Source: Frankiales bacterium
Lineage (GTDB): Bacteria; Actinomycetota; Actinomycetes; Mycobacteriales; SCTD01
Direction: 5' to 3'
Assembly: GCA_025465465.1 (NCBI GenBank)
Contig: JAODND010000033.1
Location: forward strand, 1-64,000
Length of the DNA: 64,000 bases
In this document: positions 25,751 to 34,274 of the stretch, one piece after another
How the letters are laid out: every line of letters starts with the position of its first letter
How positions within the stretch are numbered: position 1 is the stretch's first letter
Notes under the pieces: generated by a model
What the model was told of the DNA's origin: nothing
The model's input: only the letters and a program-made list of their open reading frames with translations
The model's database searches: none
Made by a program: the position numbers and the translations under genes

Positions 25751-26170
25751 GTGAGCCTCAACCGGTTCGTGGCGGCGCAGGAGCGGACCTACGACGGGGC
25801 GCTCAGTGAGCTCCGGGCCGGCGAGAAGCTCGGGCACTGGATCTGGTTCGTCTTCCCGCAGCTCGCCGGCCTCGGGCACACCCCGACCGCGCAGCACTAC
25901 GGGCTGTCCGGTGCCGACGAGGCGCGTGCGTACCTCGACCACCCCGTGCTCGGGACCCGGCTGCGGGAGTGCGTCCACGCCCTGCTCGAGCTGCCCGCCG
26001 TCGATCCGGTCACGGTGCTCGGCCTGGTCGACGCGCTGAAGCTGCGCTCGTCGATGACGCTGTTCGCTCAGCTGTCCGACGACCCTGCGTTCGGCCAGGT
26101 GCTCGATCAGTACTATGCCGGAAAGCCCGACGAGCTGACGCTGGAGCTGCTCAGCGGCCGCCCCGAGTGA
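25751..26170 (+). CDS. DUF1810 family protein
   Basis: A 139-residue soluble protein. LNRFVAAQERTYDGALSELRAGEKLGHWIWFVFPQLAGLGHTPTAQHYG is the signature of DUF1810 (YbgA/calpastatin-like annotated proteins), whose function is not known. The start is GTG at 25751, and a GGTGGTGACCTG purine-rich segment precedes it. No operon partner on either side. Confidence 0.88.
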   Translation: MSLNRFVAAQERTYDGALSELRAGEKLGHWIWFVFPQLAGLGHTPTAQHYGLSGADEARAYLDHPVLGTRLRECVHALLELPAVDPVTVLGLVDALKLRSSMTLFAQLSDDPAFGQVLDQYYAGKPDELTLELLSGRPE

Positions 26171-26259
26171 GCCTGCTGAACCACTGCCCCTGGAGCTGCC
26201 TGGTGACCGCGATGAGCCGGTTGCGATGAGTCCGGGTCGCCGCGAGCGTCGGCACTGAC

Positions 26260-27663
26260 ATGGTGGAAGACAAGGCCCGCTGGGTCGCGCTCTACGTCCT
26301 GTGCACCGGGATGCTCATGATCGTCCTCGATGTGACGGTGGTGAACGTGGCGCTGCCCTCGATCCAGGACGACCTGCACTTCACCAGCGCGGGGCTCGCG
26401 TGGGTCGTGAACGCCTACCTCATCGCGTTCGCCGGGCTGCTGCTGCTGTCCGGTCGGCTCGGTGACCTGCTCGGCCGTCGCCGCGTACTGCTCCTCGGGC
26501 TCGGGGTCTTCACGGTCGCGTCGCTGCTCTGCGGGGCCTCGCAGAGCCAGACCGAGCTGGTGCTCGCGCGCTTCCTGCAAGGCATCGGCGGGGCGCTCGC
26601 CTCGGCAGTCATCCTCGGCATGATCGTGGCGCTGTTCCCGGAGCCGGCAGCGCAGGCCAAGGCGCTGGGCGTCTATGGCTTCGTCGCCTCCGCGGGAGGT
26701 GCGCTCGGGTTGCTCGCCGGCGGGGTCCTCACGCAGGTCCTCAACTGGCACTGGATCTTCTTCGTCAACATCCCGATCGGCATCGCGACGGCGTGGTTCG
26801 CGGTGCGACTCGTGCCAGACGACCAGGGCCTCGGCCTGCGTGCGGGTGCCGACGCCCTCGGTGCCGTGCTCATCACGGCCTCGCTGATGACCGCGGTCTA
26901 CGGGGTGGTCACCTCGGCGTGGTGGTTGCTGGCGCCGGCCGCGGCGCTGCTCGCCGGCTTCGTGTGGCGGCAGGCCACCGCAGCCAAGCCGCTCATCCCG
27001 CTCGAGCTGTTCCGCTCCCGGGTCACCGTCGGCTCCAACGTCGTGCAGGTCCTCACGGTGGCGGGCATGTTCGGGATGTTCTTCCTCTGCACGCTCTATG
27101 TGCAGCGGGTTCTTGGCTGGGACGCCCTCGAGATCGGTCTGGGGTTCCTGCCCACGACCGTCATCATGGGCGTGATGTCGCTACGGGTGAGCGACCGTGT
27201 CGTGAGCCGGTACGGCGGTCAGCCGACGCTGCTCGTCGGCACGCTGCTCGCGACCGTCGGGATGGCGCTGTTCACGATCGCCCCCGTCGACGGCGTCTAC
27301 CTGGTGCACGTGCTGCCCGGCATGACGCTGCTGGGCCTCGGCATGGGGGTGGCGTTCCCAGCACTGATGGCGCTCGCCATGTCGGACGTCTCTCCGGAGG
27401 ACGCTGGGATCGCCTCCGGCCTGGTCGGCACCACGGCCGAGGCCGGCGGCGCGCTCGGGCTCGCTGTCCTCGCGACGCTCGCGAACACCCGGACCGGCAC
27501 CCTGACCGGCCGGGGTGTCGGCGAGCTGCAGGCGCTGACCAGCGGCTATCACCTGGCGTTCGGCGTCGGGGCGCTGATGCTGCTCGCCGCGGCCGGCGTG
27601 GTCGCGACGGTCCTCAGACCAAAGGTGGACGCGGAGGTCTTGACCGAGCAGGTGGCGGCCTGA
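26260..27663 (+). CDS. DHA2-type MFS drug exporter
   Basis: A 467-residue, 14-helix proton antiporter of the EmrB/QacA group in the cytoplasmic membrane. Seen motifs are LDVTVVNVALPSIQDDL in the first helix, GRLGDLLGRRRVLLLGL (motif A) and GALGLLAGGVLTQVLNWHWIFFVNIPIG (motif C region). Probably exports hydrophobic drugs or metabolites; the substrate is not defined. The ATG at 26260 has weak ribosome-site sequence. It precedes the sigma factor gene by 72 bp but need not share its promoter. Confidence 0.92.
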   Translation: MVEDKARWVALYVLCTGMLMIVLDVTVVNVALPSIQDDLHFTSAGLAWVVNAYLIAFAGLLLLSGRLGDLLGRRRVLLLGLGVFTVASLLCGASQSQTELVLARFLQGIGGALASAVILGMIVALFPEPAAQAKALGVYGFVASAGGALGLLAGGVLTQVLNWHWIFFVNIPIGIATAWFAVRLVPDDQGLGLRAGADALGAVLITASLMTAVYGVVTSAWWLLAPAAALLAGFVWRQATAAKPLIPLELFRSRVTVGSNVVQVLTVAGMFGMFFLCTLYVQRVLGWDALEIGLGFLPTTVIMGVMSLRVSDRVVSRYGGQPTLLVGTLLATVGMALFTIAPVDGVYLVHVLPGMTLLGLGMGVAFPALMALAMSDVSPEDAGIASGLVGTTAEAGGALGLAVLATLANTRTGTLTGRGVGELQALTSGYHLAFGVGALMLLAAAGVVATVLRPKVDAEVLTEQVAA

Positions 27664-27735
27664 GGGCGATGAGTTCGGGGATCGTCCCGCGTCACCTCCT
27701 GTGCAAGGCTCGGACTGTCGCGCGAGGAGGACACC

Positions 27736-28707
27736 ATGACCACGACTCTTTCCGCTCCTGGGCTGGAGGAGATCGAGCAGTACCGCACCGAGCTGCGCGG
27801 GTACTGCTACCGGATGCTGGGCTCGACCTTCGACGCCGACGACGCGGTGCAGGAGACGCTCGTCAAGGCGTGGCAGAAGTCGGACAGCTTCGAGGGCCGC
27901 TCCTCGGTGCGGTCGTGGCTGTATCGGATCGCCACCAACGTCTGCCTCGACAGCCTGCGTGCCCGTGGCCGGCGTGCGCTGCCGATGGACCTCTCCTCGC
28001 CCGCGTCCCCACTGACGCCGCCTGACCACACGCTCCCCGACTCCGCCTGGCTCGAGCCGGTGCCCGACGCCGACGTCACGCCGCTGTCGGCGGACCCCGC
28101 GCTGAAGGCGGTGTTCAGCGACAGCATCCGGCTGGCCTTCGTCGCGGCCCTGCAGACGCTGCCGCCGAAGCAGCGCGCCGTCCTGATCCTGCGCGAGGTG
28201 CTGTGCTGGCAGGCCGCGGAGGTCGCGGAGCTGCTCGACACCACCGTCGCGGGTGTCAACAGCGCCCTGCAGCGCGCCCGAGCCACGCTCGGCGCCACTG
28301 ACCTGTCCAACCCGGCTCCTCTGGAGCAGGCCGACAAGGAGCTGCTCGCTCGCTATGTGAAGGCCTTCGAGGCCTACGACATCCCGGCGCTCGTCTCGCT
28401 GCTGCACGAGGACGCGAGCATCTCGATGCCACCGATGGCGATGTGGCTGCAGGGAACGGCAGACCTGTCCGCCTGGTACCTCGGCTTCGGCATCGGGTGC
28501 AAGGGCTCGCGGCTCGTCCCGACCGTCGCCAACGGGCTGCCGGCCTTTGGCCAGTACCGTCCCGACCACGACAACGGTGGCCACCAGGCGTGGTCGCTGC
28601 AGGTCCTCGAGATCACCGACGGAGCGGTGGCGCACATCCACCACTTCCTCGATGTCGAGAAGCTGTTCCCCCGCTTCGGCCTGGACCTCCGCCTCCCTGT
28701 CAGCTGA
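27736..28707 (+). CDS. SigG-type ECF sigma factor with SnoaL-like C-terminal domain
   Basis: A 323-residue RNA polymerase sigma factor. Region 2 is at about 15-80 ([45 protein letters not shown]), region 4 at about 130-190 ([29 protein letters not shown]). A C-terminal SnoaL/NTF2-like domain of about 120 residues ([21 protein letters not shown]...) follows, as in SigG, SigJ and ECF41-like factors where it tunes activity in place of an anti-sigma partner. The overall match is to the SigG subgroup. Its ATG follows GAGGAGGACACC. The tiny STAS-like gene is convergent with it and its stop directly abuts this gene's stop. Confidence 0.9.
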   Translation: MTTTLSAPGLEEIEQYRTELRGYCYRMLGSTFDADDAVQETLVKAWQKSDSFEGRSSVRSWLYRIATNVCLDSLRARGRRALPMDLSSPASPLTPPDHTLPDSAWLEPVPDADVTPLSADPALKAVFSDSIRLAFVAALQTLPPKQRAVLILREVLCWQAAEVAELLDTTVAGVNSALQRARATLGATDLSNPAPLEQADKELLARYVKAFEAYDIPALVSLLHEDASISMPPMAMWLQGTADLSAWYLGFGIGCKGSRLVPTVANGLPAFGQYRPDHDNGGHQAWSLQVLEITDGAVAHIHHFLDVEKLFPRFGLDLRLPVS

Positions 28708-28971
28708 TCACGACGGAGAGTCACCCGAGAGGACGTCGCCCAGGCCGCACGCGGTGAACAGCCGGACATCGGCGCCCACCACCTCGAGCTGACCGCGACA
28801 GCGGCGGGCCAGCAGCCGCATCCGCGACACCGCGTCGACGACCGAGAGGTCGCACCCGGAGACCGCCACGACGACGTGGACCTCGTGCCGGAGCAACCCG
28901 TCCACGTCGTCGCAGGCGGCTGTGATCGCCGCCGCGGTCAGCGGCCCGCGCAGGGTCACGACGGTGCTCAC
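28708..28971 (-). CDS. Small STAS-like domain protein
   Basis: An 87-residue protein with a STAS-type pattern: MSTVVTLRGPLTAAAITAACDDVDGLLRHE, then VVVAVSGCDLSVVDAVSRMRLLARRCRG where the conserved phospho-acceptor loop (D-x-S/T) reads CDLSVVDA. STAS domains act as anti-sigma factor antagonists or sensor parts. The stop codon directly abuts the SigG-type gene end on the other strand, but the orientation does not make them an operon. The GTG start lies at 28971. Assignment rests on general fold pattern only. Confidence 0.6.
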   Translation of the reverse strand: MSTVVTLRGPLTAAAITAACDDVDGLLRHEVHVVVAVSGCDLSVVDAVSRMRLLARRCRGQLEVVGADVRLFTACGLGDVLSGDSPS

Positions 28972-29025
28972 GAGGGGTTGACGAGCGGTGGCCCCTCAAC
29001 TCATCGCCGCCGTGCTGTCGGACGG

Positions 29026-29505
29026 TCAGCCCTGGAGCGCGGCGAGGTGCTCGGCCAGGACGTCGATGAAGGTGCCCGTGCCGTGCTCGGCCCCGACGTA
29101 CTGCTCGTCCGTGAGATGGCCGCCGCTCTGCCGAAGGGTGAGCTCGGTCTTCCCGTCGGCCTCGGCGAGGTCGAAGTGGAACAGGTCGTACTCGAGGGGT
29201 GTCCCCTCGGGGAACTCGTCCGGGACCGTGAACGCGAGGACGAGGTGCGAGGTCGGGTCGACCTCACGGAACTCGCCGAGCCACGCCATCTCGACGCCGT
29301 TCGGGAGGACCATCGTGCCGCCCCAGGCGCCGCCGACCCGCGCGTCGCAAACCATGTCCTTCATCTGGCCGTCGTGGCCGCCGTACCAGACGGCGAAGTG
29401 CTCGGGTTGGGTCAGGCAGGCCCAGACCAGGTCCTGCGGAGCGTCGAAGGTGCGCTGGATGGTGTAGCCGCGCTCCTCGTTGACGGGCGAGGTGTTGAGC
29501 GTCAT
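29026..29505 (-). CDS. SRPBCC (AHSA1-like) domain protein
   Basis: A 159-residue START/Bet v1-like fold protein (YTIQRTFDAPQDLVWACLTQPEHFAVWYGG, TSHLVLAFTVPDEFPEGT, HFDLAEADGKTELTLRQSGG). These AHSA1-like proteins form a hydrophobic pocket; their ligands are seldom known. Its ATG overlaps the stop of the upstream ArsR-type regulator (ATGA), the common ArsR-SRPBCC arrangement, which implies co-expression and control by that regulator. Start chosen at 29505 by the overlap and the AGGAGAAG ribosome site. Confidence 0.85.
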   Translation of the reverse strand: MTLNTSPVNEERGYTIQRTFDAPQDLVWACLTQPEHFAVWYGGHDGQMKDMVCDARVGGAWGGTMVLPNGVEMAWLGEFREVDPTSHLVLAFTVPDEFPEGTPLEYDLFHFDLAEADGKTELTLRQSGGHLTDEQYVGAEHGTGTFIDVLAEHLAALQG

Positions 29506-29852
29506 GACTTCTTCTCCTTCTCGAGGGGGTCGATGGCATGCGTGAGGTTCTTGAGGTGCGCGTCGAGGCGGTCGAAGGACCCCTCCCAGAACACGCGGTA
29601 GTCGTCGAGCCAGGCCGCCGCGGTGCCGAGCTGCTCGCCGTTGAGGCGGGCCGGCCGGTACTGCGCGTCCTTGCCGCGGCCGATGAGCCCCGCCGCCTCG
29701 AGCACCTTGAGGTGCTTCGACACGGCTTGCAGGCTCATCGCGAACGGCTCGGCGAGCTGGTTGACCGTGGCCTCGCCCTCCGCCAGCCGCTCGAGGATCG
29801 TGCGGCGGGTGGGGTCGGCGAGGGCCGCGAACACCTTGCTCAGCGGATCCAT
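29502..29852 (-). CDS. ArsR family transcriptional regulator
   Basis: A 116-residue winged-helix repressor. MDPLSKVFAALADPTRRTILERLAEGEATVNQLAEPFAMSLQAVSKHLKVLEAAGLI is the standard ArsR/SmtB DNA-binding half. It has no cysteine pair for metal sensing, so it belongs to the metal-independent group that accompanies SRPBCC genes. The immediate upstream DNA holds a 30-bp two-tier dyad, the likely self-operator. First gene of a two-gene operon with the SRPBCC protein. Confidence 0.9.
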   Translation of the reverse strand: MDPLSKVFAALADPTRRTILERLAEGEATVNQLAEPFAMSLQAVSKHLKVLEAAGLIGRGKDAQYRPARLNGEQLGTAAAWLDDYRVFWEGSFDRLDAHLKNLTHAIDPLEKEKKS

Positions 29853-29856
29853 TGCT

Positions 29857-29886
29857 CAACTCCTTGGTTGATAAACCAAATAGTTG
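29857..29886. promoter_or_regulatory. ArsR-type operator palindrome
   Basis: A symmetric dyad: CAACT (29857-29861) and TTGGTT (29864-29869) are mirrored by AACCAA (29874-29879) and AGTTG (29882-29886) around GATA, with 2-bp gaps preserved on both sides. It begins 5 bp upstream of the regulator's ATG, so binding would block initiation of the operon. Confidence 0.75.
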
Positions 29887-29963
29887 AACAGTCGCGCACG
29901 CTTGTCAACCTCTCAGGGAGGGCGGTACGGCAGTGGGCGAGAGCGCAGGAAGGGGATGGTTGA

Positions 29964-31043
29964 GTGGAGCGCATGTCTCTGCACCTGCGCGGGCCGGTGC
30001 TCGTAGGACCGGACGACGTGCGGGACGAGGCCTGGGTCCTCGGGGGACGGATCACCTTCGACCGACCCGCCGCTGAGGTCGCGACCCTCGAGGGCTGGGT
30101 GCTGCCGGGCCTCGTCGACGCGCACTGCCACCTCGGCCTCGGCCCCCACGGTGAGGTCGCGGCCGAGGTGACCGAGCAGCAGGCGCTGACCGACCGGGCC
30201 GCGGGTGCCCTCCTCCTGCGCGACGCGGGATCACCGGCCGACACCCGTTGGGTGGACGACCGCGAGGACCTGCCGGTGCTGATCCGGGCGGGCCGGCACC
30301 TCGCGCGCACCCGCCGCTACCTCCGCGACTTCGCCAACGAGGTGGAGCCGTCCCAGCTGGTCGAGGCCGTGCGCGAGCAGGCGGTCCGTGGCGACGGCTG
30401 GGTCAAGCTCGTCGGCGACTGGATCGATCGCGAGTCAGGCGACCTTGCCCCGTGCTGGCCGGAGGAGGTGCTCGGCGCGGCGATCGCCGCAGCCCACGAG
30501 CTCGGCGCCCGGGTGACCGCGCACTGCTTCGGCGAGGAGTGCCTGGCACCCCTCGTCCGCGCGGGGATCGACTGCGTTGAGCACGCCACCGGGCTCACCG
30601 AGCAGACCATCCCGCTGTTCGTCGAGCACGACGTCGCGATCGTGCCGACCCTCATCAACATCGCCACCTTCCCCGACATCGCGGGTGCAGCGTCGGAGAA
30701 GTTCCCGCGGTACTCCGAGCACATGCTGGCCCTGCACGCGCGGCGGTATGCGACGCTCGCGGCCGCCCACGAGGCCGGCATCCGGATCTACACCGGCACC
30801 GACGCGGGTGGGTCGCTGGCGCACGGCCGGGTCGCCGACGAGGTGCTCGAGCTGCGCCTCGCCGGCCTCTCGATCGACGACGCGTTGCGCGCCACGACCT
30901 GGGACGCGCGTCCGTGGCTGGGACGACCGGGTCTCGAAGAGGGGGCGCAGGCCGACCTCGTGGTCTATGACGCCGATCCACGTGAGGACCTTGCCGTGCT
31001 GCAGCAGCCGAAGGCAGTCGTGCTGCGAGGGATCGTCCGCTGA
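29964..31043 (+). CDS. Amidohydrolase family metallohydrolase
   Basis: A 359-residue TIM-barrel hydrolase. The metal-site motifs are LPGLVDAHCHLGLG (HxH), the strand-4 Lys in DGWVKLVGDW, RVTAHCFGEE (His), CVEHATGLTE (His) and YTGTDAGGS (Asp). The pattern is close to imidazolonepropionase/prolidase-like amidohydrolases that act on cyclic amides. The GTG start at 29964 has GGAAGGGGATGG about 7 bp upstream; ATG 29973 is an alternative. The stop overlaps the possible CTG start of the ABC ATPase, so the two genes probably form a transcript. The substrate is unknown. Confidence 0.88.
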   Translation: MERMSLHLRGPVLVGPDDVRDEAWVLGGRITFDRPAAEVATLEGWVLPGLVDAHCHLGLGPHGEVAAEVTEQQALTDRAAGALLLRDAGSPADTRWVDDREDLPVLIRAGRHLARTRRYLRDFANEVEPSQLVEAVREQAVRGDGWVKLVGDWIDRESGDLAPCWPEEVLGAAIAAAHELGARVTAHCFGEECLAPLVRAGIDCVEHATGLTEQTIPLFVEHDVAIVPTLINIATFPDIAGAASEKFPRYSEHMLALHARRYATLAAAHEAGIRIYTGTDAGGSLAHGRVADEVLELRLAGLSIDDALRATTWDARPWLGRPGLEEGAQADLVVYDADPREDLAVLQQPKAVVLRGIVR

Positions 31044-31837
31044 GCGCCCTGCGGTTCGAGCGCGTCACCTGGCGGCGGGAGGGCACCGAGATCCTGCGAG
31101 GGATCGACCTGGCCGTCGGTGCAGGTGAGCGTTGGGCGCTGCTCGGTCGCAACGGCTGCGGCAAGACGTCGCTGCTGGCGCTGGCTGGTGCGCGAGAGCA
31201 CCCGTCATCCGGGACGGTGGCGGTGCTCGGTCATCAGCTCGGCCGGGTCGACATCTTCCGCGAGCTGTGGCCGAGGATCGGTCAGGTCACCGGCCGCCAC
31301 ACCCCGTCCGGACGCCTCACGACCGGGCAGGTCGTGCTCACCGGACTGACTGGGACGAACGGCCTGCGGCTGCGCTGGACGCCGACCTCCGCCGACCGCG
31401 ACGCGGTCACCAGATCCCTTGAGGAGGTGGGGATCTCGGCTCTTGCCGGTCGCCCGTGGGAGGTGCTGTCCAACGGCGAGCAGCGCCGCACCCTGCTGGC
31501 CCGGGCCCTGGTGCGAGAACCCGACCTGCTGCTCCTCGACGAACCTGCGGCAGGGCTCGACCTACCTGCCCGCGAGCACCTCATCGAGGCGCTCGACCGG
31601 GTGCGGACGGGGCTCACGAGCGTGCTGGTCACGCACCACGTGGAGGAGATCCCTGCGACGACGACGCACGCGGCGCTGATGGCGGACGGCCGGTTGCTCG
31701 CGCAGGGCCGGGCCACCGACGTCCTCACCTCCGAAGGGCTGTCGGACTGCTTTGAGATGCCGCTGGTCGTCGAGGAGCGCGACGGCCGGTTCAGCGCTCG
31801 AAGACGCGACGCGGGACGTCGACCAGCATCGTCGTGA
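31040..31837 (+). CDS. ABC transporter ATP-binding protein with putative CTG start
   Basis: A cytosolic ATPase of about 265 residues. Walker A is GRNGCGKT near residue 37, the signature is WEVLSNGEQRRTLLARAL, Walker B LLLLDEPAAGLDL, and the switch His is in VTHHVEEI. The motif set matches stand-alone ModF/PhnC-like ATPases; no permease is next to it. No ATG, GTG or TTG occurs in frame before Walker A, so the first usual start (GTG 31217) would delete it. The best candidate is CTG 31040, which overlaps the amidohydrolase stop as CTGA and has GAGGG 9 bp upstream. The last 47 bp overlap the convergent lactonase gene. Confidence 0.75.
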   Translation: MSALRFERVTWRREGTEILRGIDLAVGAGERWALLGRNGCGKTSLLALAGAREHPSSGTVAVLGHQLGRVDIFRELWPRIGQVTGRHTPSGRLTTGQVVLTGLTGTNGLRLRWTPTSADRDAVTRSLEEVGISALAGRPWEVLSNGEQRRTLLARALVREPDLLLLDEPAAGLDLPAREHLIEALDRVRTGLTSVLVTHHVEEIPATTTHAALMADGRLLAQGRATDVLTSEGLSDCFEMPLVVEERDGRFSARRRDAGRRPASS

Positions 31838-32744
31838 TGTCTCCCTCGGGGACGCCGTGCTCCCGCAGGTAGGGCAGCACGTCGTCTTCGAGGTGCAGGT
31901 AGTGCCACTGCGGCAGCATCGGCTTGACGGCCGGATCGATCCAGTCGATGTAGCAGGCGGCATCCTGCGACAGCACCATCGAGGAGGCGAAGCCGCGCCG
32001 GCACAGCTCCACGACCGTGTCTGCCCGGGCCTCGAAGGTCGTCGCCAGGTTGATGCCGAAGCGGTCCATGCCGAGCGTGAAGCCCTGGGACGCAAGCGAC
32101 TCCAGGTGATCGACGTCAGTCGTGTCGCCGCTGTGACCGAGCACGATGTGTCGGGGATCCACGCCCTCCTCGTCACACATCACGCGCTGCACGACGGGAC
32201 CCGTCCGCGACCCCGGGTGCGTGTGCACCGTGACCGGTGCGCCGGTCTGCAGGTGCGCCTTCGCGACCGCCCGCATGACGCGCTCGACGCCGGGTGTGAG
32301 GCCTGGTTCGTCGATGGCGCACTTGAGCATGCCCGCCACCACACCATGGTTGCCTTCGGTCAGGTCGCGGACGAACAGGTCGACCATCGGCTCGTCCATG
32401 AACACGGCCGGGCCGCGGTGGTGGAAGAAGAACGGGACGTCCTCGTAGGTGTAGCAACCGGTCGCCGCGACGATGTTGAGGTGCGGCACCTGCTCGTTGA
32501 TGCGCCTGATCCTCGGCAGGTAGCGGCCCAGCCCCACCACGGTCGGGTCGACGATCGTGCGGACCCCCTGCGCAGCCAGCGCGGTGAGCTTCGTCACGGC
32601 GTCCGCGACCCGTTCCTCCTCGTCCCACTCGTCGGGATAGTTCTGCTGGACGTCGGGCGTGAGCACGAAGACGTGCTCGTGCATGTAGGTGCGGCCGAGG
32701 TCGGTCGCCTCGACACTGCCGAGCACGGTGGGGACAGAAGTCAT
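31791..32744 (-). CDS. Phosphotriesterase-like lactonase
   Basis: A 317-residue (beta/alpha)8 metal-dependent hydrolase of the amidohydrolase superfamily. Residues for the binuclear centre are visible: RTYMHEHVF (HxH), VVAGMLKCAID (bridging Lys), VTVHTHPG (His), IVLGHSGDT (His) and VLSQDAA (Asp). Such proteins hydrolyse lactones (including N-acyl homoserine lactones in some) and weakly phosphotriesters. The ATG is 270 bp from the next gene upstream. The C-terminal end overlaps the ABC ATPase gene by 47 bp on the other strand. Confidence 0.88.
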   Translation of the reverse strand: MTSVPTVLGSVEATDLGRTYMHEHVFVLTPDVQQNYPDEWDEEERVADAVTKLTALAAQGVRTIVDPTVVGLGRYLPRIRRINEQVPHLNIVAATGCYTYEDVPFFFHHRGPAVFMDEPMVDLFVRDLTEGNHGVVAGMLKCAIDEPGLTPGVERVMRAVAKAHLQTGAPVTVHTHPGSRTGPVVQRVMCDEEGVDPRHIVLGHSGDTTDVDHLESLASQGFTLGMDRFGINLATTFEARADTVVELCRRGFASSMVLSQDAACYIDWIDPAVKPMLPQWHYLHLEDDVLPYLREHGVPEGDITTMLVDVPRRVFER

Positions 32745-32873
32745 GGCCGCAACGTAAGCTGTTCAAGAAGTGCCGGGGAATGCCGATGCACTGAGCACGG
32801 TTGCACCCCATGACAGCGGGCACAATCGCTGCACCGGAAGCCGACAGGGTTGTCGCGCCGGAACCAAGACCCC

Positions 32874-32891
32874 GCCGACGAGATCGTCGGC
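32874..32891 (+). promoter_or_regulatory. Short hairpin/palindrome before the tiny ORF
   Basis: GCCGACGA (32874-32881) and TCGTCGGC (32884-32891) form an 8-bp inverted repeat around GA. As RNA it could fold with a 4-nt loop just ahead of the purine-rich segment that precedes the tiny ORF; as DNA it could be an operator. Confidence 0.4.
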
Positions 32892-32911
32892 GTACCAGAG
32901 AAGAGAAGAAG

Positions 32912-32941
32912 ATGAACGACGACGGACCCTGGGACGACTGA
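32912..32941 (+). CDS. Possible nine-residue peptide (MNDDGPWDD)
   Basis: In the 270-bp gap between the lactonase and the P450, ATG at 32912 opens a nine-codon frame ending TGA 32939-32941. A purine-rich run, AGAGAAGAAG, precedes it, a hairpin lies 20 bp upstream, and an intrinsic terminator begins 20 bp downstream. The whole could be a small RNA, a leader peptide or an isolated micropeptide gene. There is no downstream gene on this strand for it to control. Single short frames arise by chance, so confidence is low. Confidence 0.3.
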   Translation: MNDDGPWDD

Positions 32942-32960
32942 CGTCCCACACCCGCATCGC

Positions 32961-33003
32961 AACCGGCCCGTCCCTCCTCCGAGGGGCGGGCCGGTTTGGT
33001 TTC
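32961..33003 (+). terminator. Strong intrinsic terminator
   Basis: A near-perfect 16-bp stem, with outer arm AACCGGCCCG (32961-32970) pairing with 32987-32996 and an inner arm of six pairs closing on a four-base loop, followed by the T-rich TGGTTTC. It terminates a plus-strand transcript that would include the tiny ORF, and could also end the P450 transcript coming from the other strand. Confidence 0.8.
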
Positions 33004-33014
33004 AGGGACGTGGG

Positions 33015-34262
33015 TCAGGCGTAGCGGACCTGGAGCTCCTTGATGCCGTGGACGAAGTTGGAGCGCAGCGGCCGGGGCGCGGCCAGCGGTGCGATCGCCG
33101 GCATCCGCCGCGCGATGGTGTCGAAGAGGATCCGGACCTCTGCCCGGGCCAGGTTGGCGCCCAGGCAGAAGTGCGGACCGCCGCCGCCGAAGGCGACGTG
33201 CTCGTTGTCGACGCGACTGATGTCGAAGGTGTCCGGGTCGAGCAGGCTGCGCTCGTCGCGGTTGGCCGCGGAGTAGTAGATGACGACCCGATCCTCGGCC
33301 TTGATCTGCTGACCGCCGAGCTCGTAGTCGGTCAGCGCGGTCCGCTGGAACTGGATGATCGGCGAGGCCCACCGGATGATCTCCTCGGCAGCGGTCTCCA
33401 GCGGGCGCTCCGCCTTGAACAGCTCCCACTGCTCGGGATGCTCGAAGAAGGCCTGCATGCCGTGCGTGATGGCATTGCGGGTCGTCTCGTTGCCGGCGAC
33501 CATGAGCAGCACGAAGAAGATGGCGAACTGGTCGGGTGTCAGCGCCCCCTGGCCCGTGTCGGCCTGGAGCAGCGTGCTGATGAGGTCTGCGTCGGGCGAA
33601 CGAGCGGGGCGAGCGTGCTTGTCCTGGGCGAGGGCATGCGCCATCCCGAACATCTCGGCCATCGCGACCTCGGCCTCCGCAGCGGAGCCGCCGAGCTCGG
33701 GATCGTCGAACCCGATCATCCGGTTGGAGAGCTCGAAGACGGCCTTGCGCTGGTCGGCGGGGACACCGACGAGCTCGCAGATGGCGAGCAGCGGCAGCTC
33801 GGCGGCGACGTCCTGCACGAAGTCGCCTGCACCCTTGGCAAGCGCCCTGTCGACGATGTCGTCGGCGAACTCCTGGAGCCGGCCCTCGAGACCGCGGATG
33901 GTCCGGGGGTTGAAGGCGCGCTGCACGATCTGGCGGTAGGCACCGTGCTCCGGCGGGTCCATGTTGAGCATCAGCTGGCGCGTCATCGCGAGGGCCAGCT
34001 CCTCGTCGGCCTCGTTGCCGAGGGTGAGCAGTGCCCCGCGGGCGTAGGAGGAGAAGACCTCAGGGGTTCGGCTGACCGTGCGCACGTCCTCGAGGCGGGT
34101 GACGACCCAGAAGCCGTCGCCCCAGGAGCCCGGCTGGTCGTGCCAGCAGACCGGTGCCTGGTCCCGCAGGGTGGCGAAGGCCTCGAACGGCAGTCCGCTG
34201 GCAAAGGTGTCCGGGTCGACGAGATCGAGGTGGGCGACGGGGCAGCGGGCGGCGGTGGTCAT
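33015..34262 (-). CDS. Cytochrome P450 monooxygenase
   Basis: A 415-residue soluble bacterial P450. Seen motifs: the I-helix oxygen-activation site VAGNETTRN, the K-helix ExxR in EEIIRWASP, and the haem-binding loop AFGGGGPHFCLGANLAR with its cysteine. HFELFKAERP-like and NMDPPEHGAYR segments are typical of the CYP124/125/142-like steroid and lipid side-chain hydroxylases, but the exact family is not certain. It needs a ferredoxin and reductase supplied elsewhere. The ATG at 34262 has AGGAGTCCT ahead; the longer reading crosses the TetR operator. Divergent from a TetR gene whose palindrome overlaps the promoter. Confidence 0.9.
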   Translation of the reverse strand: MTTAARCPVAHLDLVDPDTFASGLPFEAFATLRDQAPVCWHDQPGSWGDGFWVVTRLEDVRTVSRTPEVFSSYARGALLTLGNEADEELALAMTRQLMLNMDPPEHGAYRQIVQRAFNPRTIRGLEGRLQEFADDIVDRALAKGAGDFVQDVAAELPLLAICELVGVPADQRKAVFELSNRMIGFDDPELGGSAAEAEVAMAEMFGMAHALAQDKHARPARSPDADLISTLLQADTGQGALTPDQFAIFFVLLMVAGNETTRNAITHGMQAFFEHPEQWELFKAERPLETAAEEIIRWASPIIQFQRTALTDYELGGQQIKAEDRVVIYYSAANRDERSLLDPDTFDISRVDNEHVAFGGGGPHFCLGANLARAEVRILFDTIARRMPAIAPLAAPRPLRSNFVHGIKELQVRYA

Positions 34263-34274
34263 AGGACTCCTCCT

